DNA of 64,000 nucleotides from an uncultured Oscillospiraceae bacterium (lineage in GTDB: Bacteria > Bacillota > Clostridia > Oscillospirales > Ruminococcaceae): NCBI GenBank assembly GCA_910589145.1, contig CAJUSD010000002.1:62001-126000 (forward strand), in the 5' to 3' direction. Shown here in pieces: positions 59,658-64,000 of this stretch. Positions within the stretch are counted from its first letter, which is position 1. Each line of letters starts with the position of its first letter. Below the pieces are notes generated by a model. The model had not been told where the DNA came from and did no database searches. It saw only the letters and a list, made by a program, of their open reading frames with translations. Made by a program: the position numbers and the translations under genes.

Positions 59658-59696
59658 AGTCACACCCCCTAATAAATTAAAAAATACCCGCAGCCT

Positions 59697-60812
59697 TTAT
59701 TGTAGAAAGTCCATTAGTGAAGTGGGGACAACCTTGGAACCAAACTGGTAAGTAGCCATCATAAGTGCATGGTAGTTTTTCCAAGCAATGGATTCCTCTG
59801 CCGTATCAGCGACTTCCAGTTTCTGCTGAAGTTTGGTCAGGTTCTCATTGTCATTTTCCAGTCCCTCAAGGGTTTTCTCCAGGAACTGGGTTTTTGTACC
59901 AATGTCAATAACGGTTAAACGCAGATCCTCGGTACTGTCTTTCATGGTATTGCTGATATCTTCCATATGGGAGCGGTCAAAATCACCGTTTTCCTTTTGA
60001 AGCTCCGCAATGGCGTCCTGAAGCTGGCTGTATACATTTTTAGGAATTCCATCCTCAGTTTTTCCATAACCCAGAATCTCCAAACCAGAGAAAGTAAGAT
60101 TAAATGCAGAACGTTCCTCAACCCGATTCCCTGACATGGTAATACCAGCGCCAATATCTACAAACTGATCTACATCTTCCGGGATAACCATTTCAACAAC
60201 GGGCGCAGTTGGCGGGGTAGGGTTGGTGTAGCTATCAGGTTCAACAAATTCCTTTTTAGTTTGGCCGGGATTATCCGGATCGGGAACCTCTTGGTAGCGA
60301 TAACATAATTGGCCGCTGCTATTCTTATATATGTTATCCACCGGAATATGGTGATACGCAAGCCTTCCGTTTTCGACAGAGAAAGGGGGTTCACCGTTTT
60401 CACTTCCATCGAACAGATACCGCCCGGAAAACTGGGAATTGGCGAACTGAATAATTTCATTCAAATTGCCCTCCAACTCCTGGGCCAGATTTACTCTCTG
60501 CATTTTGTTGGTATCGTTCATACCGCGAAGAACAATCTGTTCACGGGCTGTCACCATAATACTGTTAATGGAATTCAGGTCACTTTCCGCAGAAGAAAGT
60601 TTTGCGTCAATGTCGCGGATATTGGTAGTATAGAGTTCATTGTCATAAAGTTCCTGCCGGATGCGGTAAGCCCTGGCAGTATCAGAAATGTTCTCCGCAG
60701 ACTTTTTATATTTCTGTCCGGTCATCCGATCCTGGGATTTAGACAACCGCTCCAAGTTGGTGTTCATATGGCGTAAAAAGGTTCGCGTCATTTGGTTTTG
60801 AGTAACCCGCAT
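59697..60812 (-). CDS. flgL: Hook-filament junction protein FlgL
   Basis: A 371-residue junction protein. The N-terminal flagellin-like helix begins MRVTQNQMTRTFLRHMNTNL, and SQFSGRYLFDGSENG is typical. The C-terminal helix ends in KNYHALMMATYQFGSKVVPT. I use ATG 60812, the canonical MRVTQ start, though ATG 60821 is possible. Confidence 0.95.
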   Translation of the reverse strand: MRVTQNQMTRTFLRHMNTNLERLSKSQDRMTGQKYKKSAENISDTARAYRIRQELYDNELYTTNIRDIDAKLSSAESDLNSINSIMVTAREQIVLRGMNDTNKMQRVNLAQELEGNLNEIIQFANSQFSGRYLFDGSENGEPPFSVENGRLAYHHIPVDNIYKNSSGQLCYRYQEVPDPDNPGQTKKEFVEPDSYTNPTPPTAPVVEMVIPEDVDQFVDIGAGITMSGNRVEERSAFNLTFSGLEILGYGKTEDGIPKNVYSQLQDAIAELQKENGDFDRSHMEDISNTMKDSTEDLRLTVIDIGTKTQFLEKTLEGLENDNENLTKLQQKLEVADTAEESIAWKNYHALMMATYQFGSKVVPTSLMDFLQ

Positions 60813-60872
60813 GGAAATCATCGTCCTTTCTTACAGGCAAAGGCCCGCAAAATAATTAATAAGGGGGAAGGA

Positions 60873-62429
60873 TTAAGAACGTCCCACCAGACCCATTTTG
60901 TTAATAACAACATCCAGCGCCTCGTCCATAGTGGTCATCATTCTGGAAACAGCCTGGAAATATCTCTGGTACATCATCATGTTAGTCGTTTCCTCGTCCT
61001 TAGATACAGCGGAAACGTCGTCCCTTTCATCAAGGAGCTGATCTGTAATAGCAGCGGAAGCTTCCTTACGCCCCATATAATAGCTTTCCTCACCAACACA
61101 AGTATCGTAAATATCGGTAACAAAATCCCGGAAAGAACCGCTGAATTTCTGCCCATTCGTATAAAATTCTGTTGTAGTGTTAGTTGTAAGCATGGTATTC
61201 ATTTTAGTAAAGTATTGTGAGTTTGTAGCGCTGGATGAACTTGGGAACAAATACTCAAGCTCAGACGCCCATTCTTCTGAAATGGTAATGTTGCCGGCTG
61301 TGACATGGCCAGGTTGTGTTGTTACTACCTGTTTGCCTGCCTCATTTGTAATAACTGCTCCCACTAGCTGTTTATATTCAATAGAATCCGGTTCACCCTG
61401 GTCGGTAAGCTTGCTGGGAAGGATATTGTTCATCACATTGGCAAAAGTACGGGCAAAGGTATCCAACTGATCTTTGTAATAAGGCACACCTTTTTCGGGG
61501 CTGTCATGCTTGGTCTGAAGATTAGGGCCGCGGCCATTAATCATTTCAATGGAAGCCTGCAAACTGCCGGTAGTAAAATTAACTTCCTTACCGGAAGAAT
61601 TCCAGGCAAGGGAAACCCCTCCATCAGAAAATTCCATATATTGAAGTTTATCGCTCTCATCGCCACTGACTACTACATGGCCGCCCATGGAAACAGTAAC
61701 CGTCCCATCTTCTTGTTCAACAACGTCCAAATTTGCAAACTGGGCAAGTTCATCCAACAGAAGATTACGGGAGTCTAAAAGTTCGTTTGGACCATAAAAG
61801 CCTTTATCACTGGTATCCACAGCCACTTCGTCCATGATTTGCCTGTTCAATCCAGCTACTTCTTTTAGTTTACGGTTGACTTCGTCAATAGAAATCGTCA
61901 AGTCATATTTCTGCTGGTTAGCAACCTTGGTCAGCTTATTGTCATATTCATGAAGGGTTTGCACCATACCCTGAAAAGCGGTCCTCAAAATATTCGCATA
62001 AGAACGGTCTGTCGCTTTATCAGTAGTAAGGCCCTGAAGGGCTGAACTAATGGTATTAACAGCTTTCATCAAGCCGCCGCCAGTTTCAGCCATCTCGTCA
62101 ACAACGGCAGAAATATCGCCAAGAATACTAAGTTTTTGATCGTAATAACTGGTATCGCTGTATTCCTCACGGAAACGCCTATCCAAATATGCATTGCGGG
62201 TTTGATAGATACCAGTGATATCAACGCCCTGACCGGCAAAATCCACCTTTGTTCCGCCATAGCGGCTGGACTTTCCATAAGCAGAAACCGAAACCTGATC
62301 TACCCTTTGCCTGGTATAGCCGGGGGTATTGACGTTCATAAGGTTATGTCCAGTAATATCCAGCCCCTTCTGAGCGACAGCGAGGCCTTTACGCCCCGTT
62401 TCAAATCCTAAAAATGTTGGTCTGGTCAA
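60873..62429 (-). CDS. flgK: Hook-associated protein FlgK
   Basis: A 518-residue junction protein. The N-terminus has TFLGFETGRKGLAVAQKGLD and DITGHNLMNVNTPGYTRQRV. The C-terminal helix is NMMMYQRYFQAVSRMMTTMD, then EALDVVINKMGLVGRS. The start is a TTG at 62429 with GGGAGGAA before it. Length is typical. Confidence 0.96.
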   Translation of the reverse strand: MTRPTFLGFETGRKGLAVAQKGLDITGHNLMNVNTPGYTRQRVDQVSVSAYGKSSRYGGTKVDFAGQGVDITGIYQTRNAYLDRRFREEYSDTSYYDQKLSILGDISAVVDEMAETGGGLMKAVNTISSALQGLTTDKATDRSYANILRTAFQGMVQTLHEYDNKLTKVANQQKYDLTISIDEVNRKLKEVAGLNRQIMDEVAVDTSDKGFYGPNELLDSRNLLLDELAQFANLDVVEQEDGTVTVSMGGHVVVSGDESDKLQYMEFSDGGVSLAWNSSGKEVNFTTGSLQASIEMINGRGPNLQTKHDSPEKGVPYYKDQLDTFARTFANVMNNILPSKLTDQGEPDSIEYKQLVGAVITNEAGKQVVTTQPGHVTAGNITISEEWASELEYLFPSSSSATNSQYFTKMNTMLTTNTTTEFYTNGQKFSGSFRDFVTDIYDTCVGEESYYMGRKEASAAITDQLLDERDDVSAVSKDEETTNMMMYQRYFQAVSRMMTTMDEALDVVINKMGLVGRS

Positions 62430-62498
62430 AATAATTCCTCCCTACTGCTCACAATAAACCCTTGTAAATTTGTCAGTTATAATTTGTTTCATATTTTA

Positions 62499-62981
62499 CT
62501 AAACCTTTGCTTGGAAAATGGATTGTCCTGAAGAACTTGCAATTTTCTTTGCACGTTCTGTATAAGTCTCCAGATTATCCACAGGCGGAGCCCCCATATT
62601 GACAATCTGTAAATTTGTCTCTACAAGACGCATGGCTTTGCTGTTCAGGAACTTAATTTGCTCTACTGCCCTTGACATACGCCCTTGGCAGTTTAAAACC
62701 CGGCGGGCTTGTTCTGGGGCTGCCTGTTCCAATTCCTGGGCAATCTCTGCCAACGTTTTATCTGCGAACCCAGCCTCCTGCTGGTGTTTTTCTCTGCCCT
62801 TTTCAAACTGTTCCATTTGTATTGCCAGGTTTTGCTGAGCAGCGACAGAACTTTCAATTATTGTAACATCATGGGAAAGCAGCGCTTCCAGCTTGTCGTT
62901 CTGAGCCTGTATTGCGTCCTCCAAAAAGTCCGCATATTCTTCCAAATAATCCATCATTTGCTGTAAAGCGTTTGATTCCAT
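62499..62981 (-). CDS. flgN: Flagellar chaperone FlgN
   Basis: A 160-residue helical chaperone for FlgK and FlgL: MDYLEEYADFLEDAIQAQND, then Gln/Glu-rich helices, ending NMGAPPVDNLETYTERAKKI. It lies between flgM and flgK, the standard order. Confidence 0.9.
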   Translation of the reverse strand: MESNALQQMMDYLEEYADFLEDAIQAQNDKLEALLSHDVTIIESSVAAQQNLAIQMEQFEKGREKHQQEAGFADKTLAEIAQELEQAAPEQARRVLNCQGRMSRAVEQIKFLNSKAMRLVETNLQIVNMGAPPVDNLETYTERAKKIASSSGQSIFQAKV

Positions 62982-63073
62982 ATAATTCCTCCGTACCTCC
63001 CTGAAATTTACCGCCCTGCTTTATATTTGGACTATCTGCCCGGATTTGTCATATCCCTTTCAATATATTACAG

Positions 63074-63385
63074 TCAAATCCTGCTCCGCTGCATCATTGC
63101 CCCAGCCAGCTCTTCCACAGATACCGAATAAGTACCGCTGCTGACTGCCTGTTGAAGCTCCTGGATGTGTCCCTGACTGTTAATATTCATCAAATCTCCC
63201 ACAATTTCCTTTGTAATTCCCGATACCATGCCCTTTTGGCTGATTGTGATGGTGTCCATCTTATTAACGGCATCCATCTTAGCAGAAAATACTTCTAAAA
63301 AACTGCCCGCCTGGTTGATTGGGGTGGTTCGGGTAGTGGGTTTTGTTTTAAAATAGGCGTTTACTATAGTTGGATTAATGTTCAT
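63074..63385 (-). CDS. flgM: Anti-sigma-28 factor FlgM
   Basis: A 103-residue inhibitor of the FliA sigma factor, exported when the hook is complete. The C-terminal sigma-binding region has HIQELQQAVSSGTYSVSVEE and LAGAMMQRSRI, as in the family. The N-terminal part is Thr-rich and unstructured. ATG 63385 is chosen because GGAG precedes it by 8 bases. First gene of the flgM-N-K-L-DUF6470-fliW-csrA operon. Confidence 0.88.
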   Translation of the reverse strand: MNINPTIVNAYFKTKPTTRTTPINQAGSFLEVFSAKMDAVNKMDTITISQKGMVSGITKEIVGDLMNINSQGHIQELQQAVSSGTYSVSVEELAGAMMQRSRI

Positions 63386-63981
63386 AGTGGTCACTCCAAT
63401 CTTTCAATGGCGTTCCTCGCTTGATACGCGCTTGCTGCCGAATAGGAATCCTCTCCTATGTTTCGTATTTATGCAATAATAAACTATCATCTACTAATAT
63501 AATCGTAGCTTTAAAGAAAAAGTAAAGTCCAAAAATTAATTTTTTTGTTGTTTGGGGATGAATAGAATATGGAAAAAAGAATTGTAATATGAACGATAAC
63601 CAAATTGTAAAAATATAGAAACACATCTATTTATTTACAAAAACAACTTTACCAATGTCAACCATGTGATATGAAGACAAGTGATTGACATGGGAAAAGC
63701 GGCATAGTATCCTAAATATAAAAGCAAATATGGGGAATAAACTAAAACAGATTAAAAGGGTTTCGGGTTCAGAGGGATGTGCAGCGGAGCTGCGCTCCTG
63801 AAAAGCCTCCGTTTGTGGCTGGATCATTGCAAGTTTCAGTTAATTTCTATGAGAAATCTCCAATAATATATGGTCAAATTCTCTGGGATCTGTATTAGAA
63901 CCTGATTTGCACTATTGTAAAAAGCATAAAACTTCGATATAATAAATAAAAGTCCAAACAAAAGGGGGCCGGCTCAAACGG
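63386..63981. other. Divergent intergenic region at the right edge
   Basis: About 600 AT-rich bases between flgM (leftward) and a new plus-strand gene. It contains a plus-strand TTGACA-17-TATCCT (63685-63713) and the stronger promoter at 63915-63943. I find no clear sigma-28 promoter for flgM on the minus strand. The short frame at 63627-63827 is not supported as a gene. Confidence 0.6.
63915..63943 (+). promoter_or_regulatory. Promoter of the gene starting at 63982
   Basis: TTGTAA (63915-63920), a 17-base spacer and a perfect TATAAT (63938-63943), 38 bases before the ATG. Confidence 0.6.
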
Positions 63982-64000
63982 ATGTCTAAAATCATAGCGG
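63982..64000 (+). CDS. Start of a new gene (cut by window end), possibly ParA/MinD-type
   Basis: ATG with AAAGGGGG 14 bases upstream and a promoter before it. Only MSKIIA can be read. That start is common in ParA/Soj ATPases, but six residues cannot establish a family. Confidence 0.3.

Noticed and set aside
63627..63827. Minus-strand ORF of 66 codons upstream of flgM
   Set aside because: No ribosome site, no family resemblance, and it crosses a plus-strand promoter candidate.

Overview
The window is a motility and chemotaxis island from a low-to-mid GC Gram-positive bacterium. It is most likely a motile member of the Clostridia. An Oscillospirales/Ruminococcaceae-type gut organism is my inference, not proven. 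Supporting signs are strong AGGAGG-type ribosome sites, TTG/GTG starts, a Gram-positive flagellum with no flgH/flgI, the FliW-CsrA pair, FliY, FlbD, CheC/CheD, a class B-like sortase and a DUF6470 gene.

Layout. (1) 1-4.9 kb, plus strand: the 3' end of a DEAD-box helicase, a MarR regulator with an 11-bp inverted repeat in front of it, a foldase-like lipoprotein, a condensation/acyltransferase-like enzyme and a zinc-ribbon membrane protein. (2) 5.4-12.3 kb, minus strand: a soluble MotA-like protein, an EAL-like/HDOD protein, an FtsA-like ATPase, a D,D-carboxypeptidase, and an FlhB C-domain paralogue with a FliK-like partner. (3) 12.8-17.3 kb, plus: cheA-cheW-cheR-cheB. (4) 17.4-18.7 kb: a small XRE-regulator cassette between two inverted copies of a ~280-bp intergenic repeat. 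(5) 18.8-43.8 kb, minus: one very long fla/che operon, fliE-F-G-H-I-J-K-flgD-TIGR02530-flgE-flbD-motA-motB-fliM-fliY-cheY-fliO-P-Q-R-flhB-flhA-fliA-flgF-flgG-cheC-cheD. It ends in a textbook terminator and is preceded by a perfect consensus promoter and a ~517-nt structured leader. (6) 44.4-51.0 kb, minus: a four-gene unit of giant surface protein, sortase, flgB and flgC with its own terminator. (7) 51.3-53.0 kb: an Rpn-family nuclease gene with a tandemly duplicated 3' end, and an XRE regulator. (8) 53.1-57.4 kb, minus: FlgN/FliT-like chaperone, fliD, fliS. (9) 57.5-58.1 kb, plus: a PilZ-like protein. (10) 58.1-63.4 kb, minus: flgM-flgN-flgK-flgL-DUF6470-fliW-csrA. (11) The last 19 bases start a new plus-strand gene.

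Together these genes encode nearly the whole flagellum: export gate, ATPase, C-ring, rod, hook, filament junction, cap, stator, sigma-28 and anti-sigma. They also encode the chemotaxis core, with both phosphatase/deamidase branches. Not found in the window are a flagellin gene, fliL, flhF/flhG and any chemoreceptor. The least expected features are the long fliE leader RNA, the surface-protein/sortase pair joined to flgBC, the soluble MotA-like protein beside an EAL/HDOD protein, and the inverted-repeat-flanked regulator cassette.
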